Shown: positions 27,531-37,052, counted from the stretch's first letter. The stretch: DNA of 60,456 nt from Planctomycetota bacterium (GCA_014381825.1 JACNKX010000064.1:1-60456); one strand, 5' to 3'. Numbers and translations: made by a program. Notes: generated by a model from the sequence alone, not told the origin.

Positions 27531-27749
27531 ATGGCACGAGAAGAAGCGTTAGAAGTTGAAGGTACGGTGACCCAGGCTCTGGCCAATACGCGATTTCGCG
27601 TTCAATTGGACACGGGAACTTTGGTCATGGCGCACGTCGCTGGCAAGATGCGCAAAAATTTCATCCGTATTGTTCCGGGCGATAAGGTCCGGGTCGAACT
27701 CTCGCCTTATGATCTGGCGAAGGGTCGAATCGTCTACCGAGAACGGTAA
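27531..27749 (+). CDS. infA: translation initiation factor IF-1
   Basis: A 72-aa OB-fold protein that binds the 30S A site with IF-2 and IF-3. Length and pattern fit the family throughout: [20 protein letters not shown], then [39 protein letters not shown]. The ATG at 27531 has GGAGG ten bases upstream; a longer frame from 27501 is not needed. The gene is monocistronic here, without the usual ribosomal protein or methionine aminopeptidase neighbours. Confidence 0.96.
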   Translation: MAREEALEVEGTVTQALANTRFRVQLDTGTLVMAHVAGKMRKNFIRIVPGDKVRVELSPYDLAKGRIVYRER

Positions 27750-27948
27750 CGGCGGCTTGCTCTTTGCTTCCCGCCTTTCGCGGTGAGTTCCTCGATTCAT
27801 TCTGATGCCGCACTGCACTTCCCTTGCGCGCTGATCTTAGAGGCTATTCCGGTACTGCGAATACGTCAGCTAAGTGTTAGACTTCTCGGTTCGGCTCTCT
27901 TCGAAGCAATTTCGCAGCAAAGCGAAACTCCGAGCCGTTCCAGACGGG

Positions 27949-28090
27949 TATAATCCCGGCAACACCGAACCGGGTGACCGAAATAGAGTTACCCGTAGAT
28001 CAACTTAATTCTCCTCGTTTAACGACAAGCCGAAGGCGACGACATGCATCGTGCTGCAAAAACTGACGACTTCGTCATGCCGTTAAACGA
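27949..28090 (+). promoter_or_regulatory. candidate promoter and structured leader of the secreted-protein gene
   Basis: A perfect TATAAT lies at 27949-27954 with no clear -35. The leader to the GTG at 28139 would be about 180 nt. It contains a small stem (GGGTGA near 27972 with TTACCC near 27993) and a 10-bp perfect inverted repeat (TCGTTTAACG 28015-28024 with CGTTAAACGA 28081-28090) enclosing further pairing such as TGACGA/TCGTCA. No known riboswitch class was recognised. The rest of the 27750-28138 gap is empty. Confidence 0.4.
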
Positions 28091-28138
28091 ATAAGCAGCT
28101 GTTCCACACTTACCTTGCGTTGACAGGAGTCACCAATC

Positions 28139-29821
28139 GTGAAGAACTTCGTTTCACATCTATTCAAATGCACACTCGGGTTCTCGCTCGTCGTTGTGTC
28201 AGTCGTCACTGCGGTAACTGCCACGGCGCCATCTGTCGCGGTAGCTCAAGATGCTCAGAAGCCCGCGGTTGTCATTTCGCTGGCTAGTATCGAGCAGTTA
28301 ATGGGTAACGTTGGTTACTTAACTCAAGTCGCTGGATCGCCTGAAGTGGGCGCGATCATCACAATCATGTCGGGCCAATACATCGAAGGCTTGAACACGA
28401 AACAGCCGGCAGGCGGATATGTAACCTTCGCGCCTCAGCCAAGCGCCGTTGTTTTTCTTCCAGTGTCCGATTTCGACATGGTCACGACAAAGATCGAAGA
28501 GATGGTTGGCGAACTGGAAGACGTCGGAGATGGCGTCAAGAAGCTCGCACTGCAAAGAGAGATCTTTTTGAAGGAGAAGGACGGTTGGATATTCGCCAGC
28601 GACCAGCGAGCCAATCTAGATAATGTTCCAGCTGATCCCAAGTTAATGCTCGAAGGATTGTACGAAACTTATGATGTGGCAATTCGAGCCAATGTGCAAA
28701 GTGTGCCCGCGGAACTCCGGCAGATGTTTTTGTCGGAGATCAAGGAAGGTTTTGAACGAACCGTAGCCAGCGAAGACGATGACGACAAACGCCGAGCGCA
28801 GCAAGAAGTTGGCGGGCGCGTGATCGGTCGGATCGGCCGATTCGCCGACGAGGCTGATCAGCTGACGGTCGGATGGGGAACGTCCAGCAACGAGGGGAAG
28901 ACGTTCATCGATTTCAGCGCGACGGCGCTGGCGGGGACGAATCTTGCCAAAGAGATAGAGTCAGCGGTCACGATAAAATCGGAATTCGCAGGATTCTTGG
29001 TCCCGGGTGCGGCCGCGACAGTCCATTTCACGGCTCCTGTTTTGAAAGAGGATGTCGAAAAGACAGTCTTGATGCTAAATGCCGCTCGTGAGAAGGCGCT
29101 CGAAGAGATCGATAAGGACGATGATTTGCCGAACGACGAAGCTCGCGCCGCGGCGAAGGACATCGTTGGATCCTTGATGGATGTGCTGCAACAAACGATC
29201 GAGGCCGGGAAGCTGAACGGAGGAGCCACTTTGTTGCTTGAGCCGCAGAACATCAACTTTGTCGCCGGTGGTTTCATCGCGGACGGAAAATCGGTGGAGA
29301 AAGATTTGAAGCGTTTGGTCAAATTGGCGAAACAAGCAAAGGACAATCCCGGAGTCGAAGTCAAGTTCGATGCCGAAACTCATGGCGGCGTCTCGCTGCA
29401 TACGATCGTCGTTCCGATTCCGCAACGTGAGGAGGAGGCACGGAAGATTCTTGGCGACAAGATGATTACGGTTGTCGGCACCGGTGCCAAGAGTGTGTAC
29501 TTTGCATTCGGCACCGATTCGGTGGAGCTTCTAAAGCAAGTGATCGACGGTTCGGCGGCAGCGAAGGGCGAAACGTCACCGATGACGGTAAACATCGCGT
29601 TGGGACCGATTCTTAACTTTGCAGCATCGATCGACGATGATCCCGTGGTGGCTGGTCTGGCCGAAGCGATGAAGAATGGTCAGGGCAAAGACCAAATCGC
29701 GATCTCGTCCAAAGGAATCCCACGAGGAATTGCGTATCGCGTCGAGGTTGAAGAGGACGTGCTGCAATTGATTGGGCAGGCCGCAAAAATGCGGGGCGCA
29801 CAGGACCGCGATCCCTTTTAG
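28139..29821 (+). CDS. secreted protein of unknown function
   Basis: A 560-aa exported protein. The GTG at 28139 has AGGAG nine bases upstream. The signal peptide is clear (KCTLGFSLVVVSVVTAVTAT... with a likely cleavage after VAVAQ). The mature part alternates beta strands and long acidic helices (for example EKTVLMLNAAREKALEEIDKDDD) and appears to contain two related halves. No catalytic motif was found. Similar-looking long, acidic secreted proteins are frequent in planctomycetes and mostly unassigned. A long structured leader suggests post-transcriptional control. Confidence 0.78.
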   Translation: MKNFVSHLFKCTLGFSLVVVSVVTAVTATAPSVAVAQDAQKPAVVISLASIEQLMGNVGYLTQVAGSPEVGAIITIMSGQYIEGLNTKQPAGGYVTFAPQPSAVVFLPVSDFDMVTTKIEEMVGELEDVGDGVKKLALQREIFLKEKDGWIFASDQRANLDNVPADPKLMLEGLYETYDVAIRANVQSVPAELRQMFLSEIKEGFERTVASEDDDDKRRAQQEVGGRVIGRIGRFADEADQLTVGWGTSSNEGKTFIDFSATALAGTNLAKEIESAVTIKSEFAGFLVPGAAATVHFTAPVLKEDVEKTVLMLNAAREKALEEIDKDDDLPNDEARAAAKDIVGSLMDVLQQTIEAGKLNGGATLLLEPQNINFVAGGFIADGKSVEKDLKRLVKLAKQAKDNPGVEVKFDAETHGGVSLHTIVVPIPQREEEARKILGDKMITVVGTGAKSVYFAFGTDSVELLKQVIDGSAAAKGETSPMTVNIALGPILNFAASIDDDPVVAGLAEAMKNGQGKDQIAISSKGIPRGIAYRVEVEEDVLQLIGQAAKMRGAQDRDPF

Positions 29822-29964
29822 TGAGATTTGCGTAAGACGCGTTACCTGAAGCAGGAGGCATTGCCAATTTGGCGATGCCCTGCTCGGGACGCGGCCTCGT
29901 GTGTTCTGAGCGTGAGCGATGCGTGGCAAGCGTTCGAGACGCAGAGAATTCAGCCAAGGCCGAC

Positions 29965-30135
29965 TTACGACCGCCCACCTTCGCAACACGTCTCGCAAAT
30001 GGTGTGACATCGCGAGCATTGCAGTTTCGCTCGGATCTCGATCAATCGACCCGCGCAAACGGGGCAGACCAACGAGCACTCCGATTCTGCTCGAGCGGGC
30101 TCAGCCGCGGAAACGCTACGGTTGTCTTCTTGCAT
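29965..30135 (-). CDS. small zinc-ribbon protein
   Basis: A 56-aa protein from ATG 30135. An acidic N-terminus is followed by a four-plus-Cys cluster: CPVC, then CSRCH 15 residues on, and ETCCEGG at the end. The spacing suits a zinc ribbon. It starts 10 bp after the glucan phosphorylase stop and is on the same strand, so it is probably translated from the same message. Its role is unknown; nucleic-acid or protein binding is possible. Confidence 0.65.
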   Translation of the reverse strand: MQEDNRSVSAAEPARAESECSLVCPVCAGRLIEIRAKLQCSRCHTICETCCEGGRS

Positions 30136-30145
30136 CGGCTTTCGC

Positions 30146-32359
30146 CTAAGAATCAGGCATATCACAACTGAGGCCACCGGCGGCCGGGACGTAGCACGCT
30201 CGCGTGTAGTCCATCACCATACGATGAGCGCTGAACCGCCAAGCCAGTGTCGAGATCGAGTTCATCATCATCTTGATCCACCGACGCGGCAGCCCGTCAA
30301 CATCTCGATCGTAAAACGTCGGAATGATTTGCTCTTCTAGAACGCTGTATAACGCTTCTGCATCGCGCCGGTCCGTGATTTCGTCCGAGACATGCTGTGT
30401 TCCGTTTCCGATGGCAAAGCCATTCGAACCGTCGTAGGCCTCCGCCCACCAACCGTCCAGAATCGAAAAATTCAAGCCGCCATTGAGGACAACTTTCTGG
30501 CCACTCGTTCCGGAAGCTTCGAGCGGTCGCCGCGGATTATTCAGCCACACGTCGACGCCCTGTACCATGTGTCGCCCGACGTTGATGTCATAGTCTTCGA
30601 CGAACACGATCTTCTTGGCGAAACGTTGATCGTGCCGTAAGTTTGCCACGCGTTGGATGAATTGCTTTCCGGGCTCGTCTTTCGGGTGCGCTTTGCCTGA
30701 GAAGATGAACTGCACAGGCCGCTCGCGGCTGTCGAGCATCTCCAAGATGCGTTCCAGATCGAATAAGAAGAGATTGGCTCGCTTGTACGTCGCAAAGCGG
30801 CGAGCGAAACCGATCGTCAACGCGTTTGGATCGAGCACGTTGCGAGCTGCCTCGACGGCGTCTTCACCTTCCTCGCGCCTTCGACACTGCCGGCTCAGGC
30901 GACGGCGGACGAATGTGAGTAGTAAGCTCTTTAGCGCGTTATGTGTTTCCCACAATTCGCCAGGATCGACTTGATGAATATTCTGCCAAGCATCCGGTTC
31001 ACCCATGCCGCTCGACCAACCAGGCGAAAAGTGGCTGTCGTACAGTTGACGCATCTGCCACGCTAACCAACTGGGTACGTGAACGCCATTGGTGATGTGC
31101 CCGATCGGAACTTCTTCTTCAACCCGCCAAGGCCATAAAGGCGCCCACATGCGGCGACTGACGTGGCCATGCAAGTTGCTGACCGCGTTTGCGCGTCGAG
31201 AAAGCTTGAGACCGACGACCGTCATGCAGAACGATTCGTTCTCGTTCTGTGGCTCGACGCGTCCCAGCCCCATCAGTTGGTCGTAAGAGATTCCGAGCGA
31301 ATCTCGCAGTGGACCAAGATGTTCTTCGACCAAGGCGCCATCGAAGCGATCGTGTCCGGCTGGAACTGGCGTGTGCGTTGTGAATACGGTGTGCTGTGCC
31401 ACCTCTCGCAACGAGTCGTCGAACGTCATGCCGTCATAATGCATTCGTTCGCGAATCACCTCCAACGGCCCAAACGCGCTATGGCCTTCGTTCAGGTGAT
31501 AGACACCAGGCGAGATGCCGAGGGCTCGAAGAGCCTTCACACCTCCAACGCCCAGCAACAACTCCTGGCGAACGCGTGTTCGCTCGTCGCCACCGTAAAG
31601 ACGATTGGTTAGTTCACGGTCTTCCGGTTTATTGCCTTCCACGTTCGAATCAAGCAGATATAACTTGACCCGACCAACGCGAACGAGCCAGACCTTCGCG
31701 AAGATTTGTCCGTTGCGAGTATCGATTTGGATCGTGACAGGTTTCCCATCTGGTCCGCGTGCTGGTTCGAGTGGCGCATTCTCGACTTTTGTGTCCTGAT
31801 ACTCTTCGCGTTGGTAACCGTCTTCGTCCAGGTGCTGGCGAAAATAGCCTTGACCGTAAAATAGGCCAATGGCGACGAACGGAATCCCCAAACCACTCGC
31901 ACTTTTCACATGGTCACCTGACAACACGCCGAGGCCGCCCGAGTAGATCGGCATCGATTCGTGCATACCGAATTCGGCCGAGAAGTAAGCGACCGGCTTT
32001 GCCCCGAGGACCCCCGTATTCGTAGCTCCCCAATCTGGTCTGGTAGCCAAGTACTCCTTCAACCGGCGCACGGCATAGTTGACGCGGCTGTACAGCACCA
32101 TTTCTGAGGCGCGATTTGCCAAACGCTCGGGTGTGAACTCTTTCAAAAGCGCGATTGGATTATGGTCGAGCTGCCGCCAACGGATGGGGTCGAGATCGCG
32201 AAACAGGCTGATGACTTCGGGGTGCCAGCTCCACCAAAGATTTCTCGACAAGAACTGGCATTTTTCGTACAGCGTATCGGGGCTCGACTCGCCTGCCGTT
32301 AATGCCTGTGATCCCGGTGCAGTGATTCCTTTTTCGGGCATTTCTTCTACCTGACTCAT
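30146..32359 (-). CDS. glgP: alpha-glucan family phosphorylase
   Basis: A 737-aa PLP enzyme that releases glucose 1-phosphate from glycogen-type glucans in the cytoplasm. It belongs to the shorter, divergent phosphorylase branch (about 700 aa, N-terminal DUF3417-like domain: NLWWSWHPEVISLFRDLDPIRW). Other marks are AYFSAEFGMHESMPIYSGGLGVLSGDH, HLNEGHSAF, and the active-site region near the C-terminus EASGTSGQKVVLNGGLNFS followed by DGWWAEAYDGSNGFAIG. The start at 32359 has AAGGA upstream. No glycogen synthase or branching gene is adjacent. Confidence 0.92.
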   Translation of the reverse strand: MSQVEEMPEKGITAPGSQALTAGESSPDTLYEKCQFLSRNLWWSWHPEVISLFRDLDPIRWRQLDHNPIALLKEFTPERLANRASEMVLYSRVNYAVRRLKEYLATRPDWGATNTGVLGAKPVAYFSAEFGMHESMPIYSGGLGVLSGDHVKSASGLGIPFVAIGLFYGQGYFRQHLDEDGYQREEYQDTKVENAPLEPARGPDGKPVTIQIDTRNGQIFAKVWLVRVGRVKLYLLDSNVEGNKPEDRELTNRLYGGDERTRVRQELLLGVGGVKALRALGISPGVYHLNEGHSAFGPLEVIRERMHYDGMTFDDSLREVAQHTVFTTHTPVPAGHDRFDGALVEEHLGPLRDSLGISYDQLMGLGRVEPQNENESFCMTVVGLKLSRRANAVSNLHGHVSRRMWAPLWPWRVEEEVPIGHITNGVHVPSWLAWQMRQLYDSHFSPGWSSGMGEPDAWQNIHQVDPGELWETHNALKSLLLTFVRRRLSRQCRRREEGEDAVEAARNVLDPNALTIGFARRFATYKRANLFLFDLERILEMLDSRERPVQFIFSGKAHPKDEPGKQFIQRVANLRHDQRFAKKIVFVEDYDINVGRHMVQGVDVWLNNPRRPLEASGTSGQKVVLNGGLNFSILDGWWAEAYDGSNGFAIGNGTQHVSDEITDRRDAEALYSVLEEQIIPTFYDRDVDGLPRRWIKMMMNSISTLAWRFSAHRMVMDYTRACYVPAAGGLSCDMPDS

Positions 32360-32561
32360 AGCAATTCCTTTGGTCTAGAGGCCAAAAGCCTTCCGTGTCT
32401 TTGCGGGCATTGTCGAGAGCGGTTTGTTACTTGTCGAGGGGAGGGGTGTCAAGGCGATTGCGACCGAAGCTCGCGGCTCGCCGTAAGCGGATTAGTAGAA
32501 TAGGTGCTATACACGAAATTGGTCGAGTGCGCGGGTGTTTGAACGTTGACGAACCACGAGT

Positions 32562-33650
32562 ATGCTGTCACCTATGGGAACTCGCATCGAATCGCCCCAA
32601 CACGAGAACCTGCAAGAGCTTTGCCAGAAGCTTCGCGAGCTAGCACCGCAGTTAGACGAGCCAAATGCGTGGCCAGCAGCGCAGTTACGACTTTGCGGTG
32701 AATATGGTGTCTTCGAGTGGTTCTTGTCGAAGGAATCTGGTGGTCAGGGGTGGGCCGAACCCGATGTCATGCAAGGCTATCTCGAGTTGAGTGCCGCCTG
32801 CCTGACGACGACCTTTATCATCACTCAGCGGACCGGAGCCTGCCGACGGATCGAGGCGTGCGACAACGAGGGCCTGAAAGCCAATCTTCTGCCCAATTTG
32901 TGTTCCGGCGAGAAGTTCGCGACGGTCGGTCTCTCGCACCTGACAACCAGCCGTCGGCATCTCGCGAAGCCGGTTTTGCGTGCCGAAGAAACGCCGGACG
33001 GATTCGTTGTCGACGGATTTAGCCCTTGGGTCACAGGAGGCCCGTTTGCCGATCATATCCTGATCGGAGCCACCATCGCCGACGGGCGGCAGGTGCTCGC
33101 CGTATTACCGATGGATGCGCCCGGCGTCTCGGTCGCACCCGTCGCGGAGTTGGTCGGCCTTTCGGCCAGTCATACGGGTGCCGTTCACTGTGATCGAGTT
33201 GCCCTAGGACGAGAGTGGCTAGTTGCGGGGCCCATGGAAGGTGTCATGAAGCAAGGTGTTGGTGCTAGGCCCGGTGGCTTTCAAACGTCGGCGCTCGCCA
33301 TCGGCTTGGCGGGAGGTGCGGTGCGTTTCCTTCAAGAGGAAGCTGTCAAACGCGGTGACTTAGTCCCAGCGACCGACGCCCTGCACGCCGAGTGGTACGA
33401 GCTGCGACACGACCTGCTGAATGCAGCGGCTGGCGAACCGGTTTGTTCAACCGAAAACCTGCGAACTCGGTCCAACAGTCTGGCGCTCCGCAGCTCACAA
33501 GCGACACTCGCGGCCGCCAAAGGAACTGGCTACGTTGTCGGTCACCCGGCCGGTCGCTGGTGTCGCGAGGCGTTGTTCTTTCTCGTCTGGAGCTGCCCGC
33601 AACCGGTGATGGCAGCAAACTTGTGCGAGTTGGCTGGGATTGCAGACTGA
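32562..33650 (+). CDS. acyl-CoA dehydrogenase-like flavoprotein
   Basis: A 362-aa protein of the acyl-CoA dehydrogenase superfamily. Seen are the N-terminal helical domain (LREL...YGVFEWFLSKESGGQGWAEPD), the central beta domain (KFATVGLSHLTTS, DGFVVDGFSPWVTGGPFADHILIGA) and a C-terminal helical bundle shorter than usual. The catalytic Glu of classical members could not be placed, so the substrate may not be a fatty acyl-CoA. ATG 32562 is used; a second Met at residue 5 is an alternative. It precedes cysC by 21 bp, a gap filled with a short repeat. Confidence 0.8.
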   Translation: MLSPMGTRIESPQHENLQELCQKLRELAPQLDEPNAWPAAQLRLCGEYGVFEWFLSKESGGQGWAEPDVMQGYLELSAACLTTTFIITQRTGACRRIEACDNEGLKANLLPNLCSGEKFATVGLSHLTTSRRHLAKPVLRAEETPDGFVVDGFSPWVTGGPFADHILIGATIADGRQVLAVLPMDAPGVSVAPVAELVGLSASHTGAVHCDRVALGREWLVAGPMEGVMKQGVGARPGGFQTSALAIGLAGGAVRFLQEEAVKRGDLVPATDALHAEWYELRHDLLNAAAGEPVCSTENLRTRSNSLALRSSQATLAAAKGTGYVVGHPAGRWCREALFFLVWSCPQPVMAANLCELAGIAD

Positions 33651-33682
33651 ATGACCAAGGACCAATAACCAATGACCAAGGA
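33651..33682 (+). repeat. short direct repeat at the cysC start
   Basis: ATGACCAAGGA occurs at 33651-33661 and 33672-33682, with a degenerate ACCAATAACC between. The first copy opens a five-codon frame (MTKDQ, stop TAA) right after the upstream stop (TGAATG), and the second copy is the start of cysC (MTKEE). Confidence 0.6.
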
Positions 33683-34340
33683 AGAAGTGCATGTCGTTTG
33701 GCATTCGCAGGCGGTCTCTCGCGAAGAGCGTGAGCAGCTAAACGGACATCGTGGCTGCGTGCTGTGGTTCACAGGCCTGAGCGGTTGCGGCAAGAGCACG
33801 GTGGCGAACGTTGTCGATCACAAGCTGCATCAGCTCGGAGTTCATACATTCCTGCTCGATGGCGATAATGTTCGTCATGGCTTGAACGCGAGCCCCGGGA
33901 TACTCAAAGCCGATCATCGCGACGAGTTTGCTCAGCGATTTGGCTTAGGCTTCTCAGCGGAAGATCGCGAAGAGAACATTCGTCGCATCGGGTCCGTCGC
34001 CGAGCTGTTCGCTTCTGCCGGCCTCATTACCATCACGGCATTTGTCAGTCCGTACCAACGTGATCGCGATGCCGTCCGGCGACGAATTGAGACCAGCGGA
34101 CAGCCGGGCGATTTCATCGAAGTGTTTGTCGACGCACCACTCGAAGTTTGTGAATCGCGAGATCCGAAAGGGCTCTACAAGAAGGCTCGGGCGGGCGAGT
34201 TGAAGGGCTTCACCGGGATTGATGATCCGTATGAAGCTCCCGAACGCCCCGAGCTGCGACTGGCTTCCGCGGAACGCTCACCAGAATCGCTCGCTGATCA
34301 AGCGATCGCCTATTTGCGTCAAACGGGCAAAGTTTCGTAG
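33672..34340 (+). CDS. cysC: adenylyl-sulfate kinase
   Basis: A 222-aa APS kinase that phosphorylates adenosine 5'-phosphosulfate to PAPS in the cytoplasm. The P-loop GLSGCGKST is at residues 35-43; the family segments [32 protein letters not shown] and [10 protein letters not shown] follow in the normal order, and [26 protein letters not shown] closes the core. The ATG at 33672 is forced by a stop in frame just upstream. It may feed sulfation or sulfur assimilation; no ATP sulfurylase gene is adjacent. It converges with hldE. Confidence 0.94.
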   Translation: MTKEEVHVVWHSQAVSREEREQLNGHRGCVLWFTGLSGCGKSTVANVVDHKLHQLGVHTFLLDGDNVRHGLNASPGILKADHRDEFAQRFGLGFSAEDREENIRRIGSVAELFASAGLITITAFVSPYQRDRDAVRRRIETSGQPGDFIEVFVDAPLEVCESRDPKGLYKKARAGELKGFTGIDDPYEAPERPELRLASAERSPESLADQAIAYLRQTGKVS

Positions 34341-34355
34341 GCACGCTGAGCCTAC
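34337..34355. terminator. weak bidirectional hairpin between convergent genes
   Basis: GTAGGC (34337-34342) pairs with GCCTAC (34350-34355). It overlaps the cysC stop and lies 10 bp from the hldE stop. No T-run follows on either strand, so termination there is doubtful. Confidence 0.25.
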
Positions 34356-34364
34356 CGCTTGCCC

Positions 34365-35879
34365 TCACGCGACTCGACGTTTTGGTGCCACTGGGGCCGA
34401 TTGCTGCTTGGTTGCCGAGTGGAGGATGTTAGTTGTTGAGACACCGTCAACCAAACCAACAACGCAAACTTGACCACCGTACGCTTCAACCACTTCTTTT
34501 CCGACAACTTCGTCGACCGAGTATGTTCCGCCTTTTACGAGGACGTCAGGACGGATGGCGTGAAGTAGCTGGTGCGGCGTCTCCTCGTCAAATACAACGA
34601 CTGAGCTGACGCAGGAGAGCGCGGCCAACACCGCGGCACGATCGACTTCGTTAATGACTGGACGACTTGGCCCCTTTAGTTTCCTCACACTAACGTCGCT
34701 GTTGATGCCAACGACGAGCTGATCGCCCAAAGCCGCCGCCTCTGCCAAGTAGGAGACATGTCCAACGTGTAAGAGATCAAAACAACCGTTGGTGAAGACA
34801 ACGCGTTGTCCTTGGCGGCGTTGCTCTTGAGCCCATATGGCGGCTTGCTCGAGAGAGACAACTTTGCCGCGACCGTTGTGAACCCCAGCGCACAATTCGT
34901 CGGCGATTTCTTGCTTGTTGATCACAGCAACGCCAGCCCGCTCGACTTCTAGTCCGGCCCCCGTGTTCGCGAGATGCACTGCTTCTTCTGCCGTTGCTCC
35001 GCCACCGATCGCCGCTGCAAGCATCGCTAAGACCATGTCACCGGCACCAGTAATGTCGTAGACCGAGCGGGCTCGTGTCGGAATGACTTGGCCGTGACCC
35101 TCACGATGCACGAGAGCCATACCCTGACTGTCGAGTGTGATCACCGCTAGATCAATTCCAAGGTCGGCACAGAGGCAGCTGCCAGCGCGAACCGCATCAT
35201 CGGACGTCTTGATTTTGCAGCCCGCGGCTAGCTCAGTTTCGACGCGATTCGGCTTGAGGAGCGTCGCGCCTCGATACTGCTGATAGTCGCCGCCGCGAAG
35301 CGGGTCGACGAGTATTGGCTTGCTGGCTTGACGCGCCGCTTCGATGATCGCTTGCGTTACCGCCGGAGTGCAGACACCTTTTGCGTAGTCTGAAATGAGA
35401 ATGACGTCGAACTCTGATACCGTTTGCCGAACTTTTTCCAGCAGTTCGTCAGTGAGTGCTTGCGATAGCGGCGTCCGGACTTCGTGATCGACGCGTAGCA
35501 TCTGTCCAGGTCGCAGCCCGCCGACGCGACCGATGAAGCGTTCCTTGACCGTGGTCGGGCGACTGGCGTCCGTCAGCAGTAAGTCGCAGCCAATGCCAAC
35601 ATCACTCAGCAGCTTTCGGACGGAGCTCCCTGCTTCGTCATCGCCAACGACTCCGGCACACGCTACTTCGCATTCCAATTCTCGCAGCATGTGGCAGACG
35701 TTGGCTGCTCCGCCCAAACGTTCTTCCCGCTCGTCGGCAAGCAGGACGAGAATCGGTGCCTCTTGGCTGACACGTTCCGCGTTGCCTCGCGTATAGCGGT
35801 CGAGAATCAGATCGCCGACAACCAGCACTCGCGGTGAGGTGAGATTTTGTAGAACGGTAAGCAAGTCGGCAGGTTTCAT
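34365..35879 (-). CDS. hldE: bifunctional heptose 7-phosphate kinase / heptose 1-phosphate adenylyltransferase
   Basis: A 504-aa two-domain enzyme of ADP-heptose synthesis for lipopolysaccharide. The N-terminal PfkB kinase domain (about 15-330) shows VLVVGDLILDRYTRG, the ERLGGAANV segment and the catalytic-loop DITGAGDM. The C-terminal nucleotidyltransferase domain (about 355-495) shows VFTNGCFDLLHVGHVSYL with the HxGH motif and VGINSDVSVRKLKG. Fusion of both activities is the normal HldE form. It supports a Gram-negative type outer membrane with heptose-containing LPS. Confidence 0.95.
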   Translation of the reverse strand: MKPADLLTVLQNLTSPRVLVVGDLILDRYTRGNAERVSQEAPILVLLADEREERLGGAANVCHMLRELECEVACAGVVGDDEAGSSVRKLLSDVGIGCDLLLTDASRPTTVKERFIGRVGGLRPGQMLRVDHEVRTPLSQALTDELLEKVRQTVSEFDVILISDYAKGVCTPAVTQAIIEAARQASKPILVDPLRGGDYQQYRGATLLKPNRVETELAAGCKIKTSDDAVRAGSCLCADLGIDLAVITLDSQGMALVHREGHGQVIPTRARSVYDITGAGDMVLAMLAAAIGGGATAEEAVHLANTGAGLEVERAGVAVINKQEIADELCAGVHNGRGKVVSLEQAAIWAQEQRRQGQRVVFTNGCFDLLHVGHVSYLAEAAALGDQLVVGINSDVSVRKLKGPSRPVINEVDRAAVLAALSCVSSVVVFDEETPHQLLHAIRPDVLVKGGTYSVDEVVGKEVVEAYGGQVCVVGLVDGVSTTNILHSATKQQSAPVAPKRRVA

Positions 35880-36050
35880 CTGTGCGAGGTCTCTGTCGCC
35901 GAGGTTAATAGTGCGTGAAACGAGTGCAAACTTATAGTCGGGATCGTCTTGGAGTCAAAGAGAAGTTGCGCAATGTCGCTGAATGATCTTTCAGCGACTT
36001 TGCTCGAATCGGTATAACTCAGCGATGTTTCACCCGAAGGAACTGCTAGC

Positions 36051-37052
36051 ATGAGCCGTTATCCGCTGTTCGACCGTGAGCAGATCAAGTTGAAGTCGCT
36101 TGCCGAGCGTGGGCATGATCTGGCAGTAACCGATTGCCTGTCGCTTGATGCTTCTGTCGAGCCGTATGAGTACCCAGAGTTTTCCGCACTTGTTAATCGC
36201 ATCGTAGAGGCTCGAAGAAACGATCGCCCTGTCGTGCTGATGATGGGCGGACATCCTATCAAGCTCGGACTGTCGCGATTCTTGATTGACCTGATCGAAC
36301 GGCGAGTGATCACACATCTGGCGACCAATGGTGCTGGGATCATCCATGACTTCGAATTGGCGCTCGGCGATGGAACGAGCGAAGATGTACCGAAGTGGAT
36401 TAAGCAAGGACAGTTCGGGCTATGGAACGAAACTGGAGCTTTGAACGACATCATTTCCGCTGCCGCACAACGAGGCGAAGGGCTTGGCGAAGCGGTCGGC
36501 CGAACCATTGAAGAGAGCAAACTTCCGCGTCGCGATCTGAGTATCGCTGCTGCAGGCTGGCAAGCCGGCGTGCCGGTGACGTCTCACGTCAGCGTCGGCA
36601 GCGACATCATCCATGCTCACGCAAACTGCGATGGTGCGGCACTCGGGAAGGCGAGCTTCACCGACTTTTTGATGTTTGCGAGCGCGATCGAACAGCTTGA
36701 AGGTGGCGTGTATTTGAATATCGGAAGCGCGGTTACCGGGCCGGAGGTATATCTCAAGGCACTGTCGATGGCTCGGAATGTTGCGAGGCAGTCGAATCAG
36801 AAGATCTGCGATTTTACGACTGCTGTCTTCGACCTTGTTCAGTTACCACCGAATTATCGAGAAGGTCCGCCGACAAAGGATCACCATCAGTACTACTATC
36901 GGCCTTGGAAGACGATCCTCGTCCGTACGGTCGCTGATGGCGGGCAAAGTTATTATTTTGGGGCGGATCACCGGGTGACGATCCCCAATCTTTGGCGTAT
37001 GGCTGTTGAGCGGATGTCCGGCGACTCAAGCGTGACGTCGGCGGTCGCATAA
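36051..37052 (+). CDS. conserved protein, faintly deoxyhypusine-synthase-like
   Basis: A 333-aa soluble protein. The ATG at 36051 has AAGGA about 10 bases upstream, and TATAAC at 36013-36018 may be a -10 box. The central section PVVLMMGGHPIKLGLSRFLIDLIERRVITHLATNGAGIIHDFELAL has the Rossmann-type glycine pattern and the TNGAxxxHD element reminiscent of the deoxyhypusine synthase fold, but the lysine-containing active-site block of true enzymes is not evident. Its position beside hldE gives little help. I do not assign a function. Confidence 0.7.
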   Translation: MSRYPLFDREQIKLKSLAERGHDLAVTDCLSLDASVEPYEYPEFSALVNRIVEARRNDRPVVLMMGGHPIKLGLSRFLIDLIERRVITHLATNGAGIIHDFELALGDGTSEDVPKWIKQGQFGLWNETGALNDIISAAAQRGEGLGEAVGRTIEESKLPRRDLSIAAAGWQAGVPVTSHVSVGSDIIHAHANCDGAALGKASFTDFLMFASAIEQLEGGVYLNIGSAVTGPEVYLKALSMARNVARQSNQKICDFTTAVFDLVQLPPNYREGPPTKDHHQYYYRPWKTILVRTVADGGQSYYFGADHRVTIPNLWRMAVERMSGDSSVTSAVA

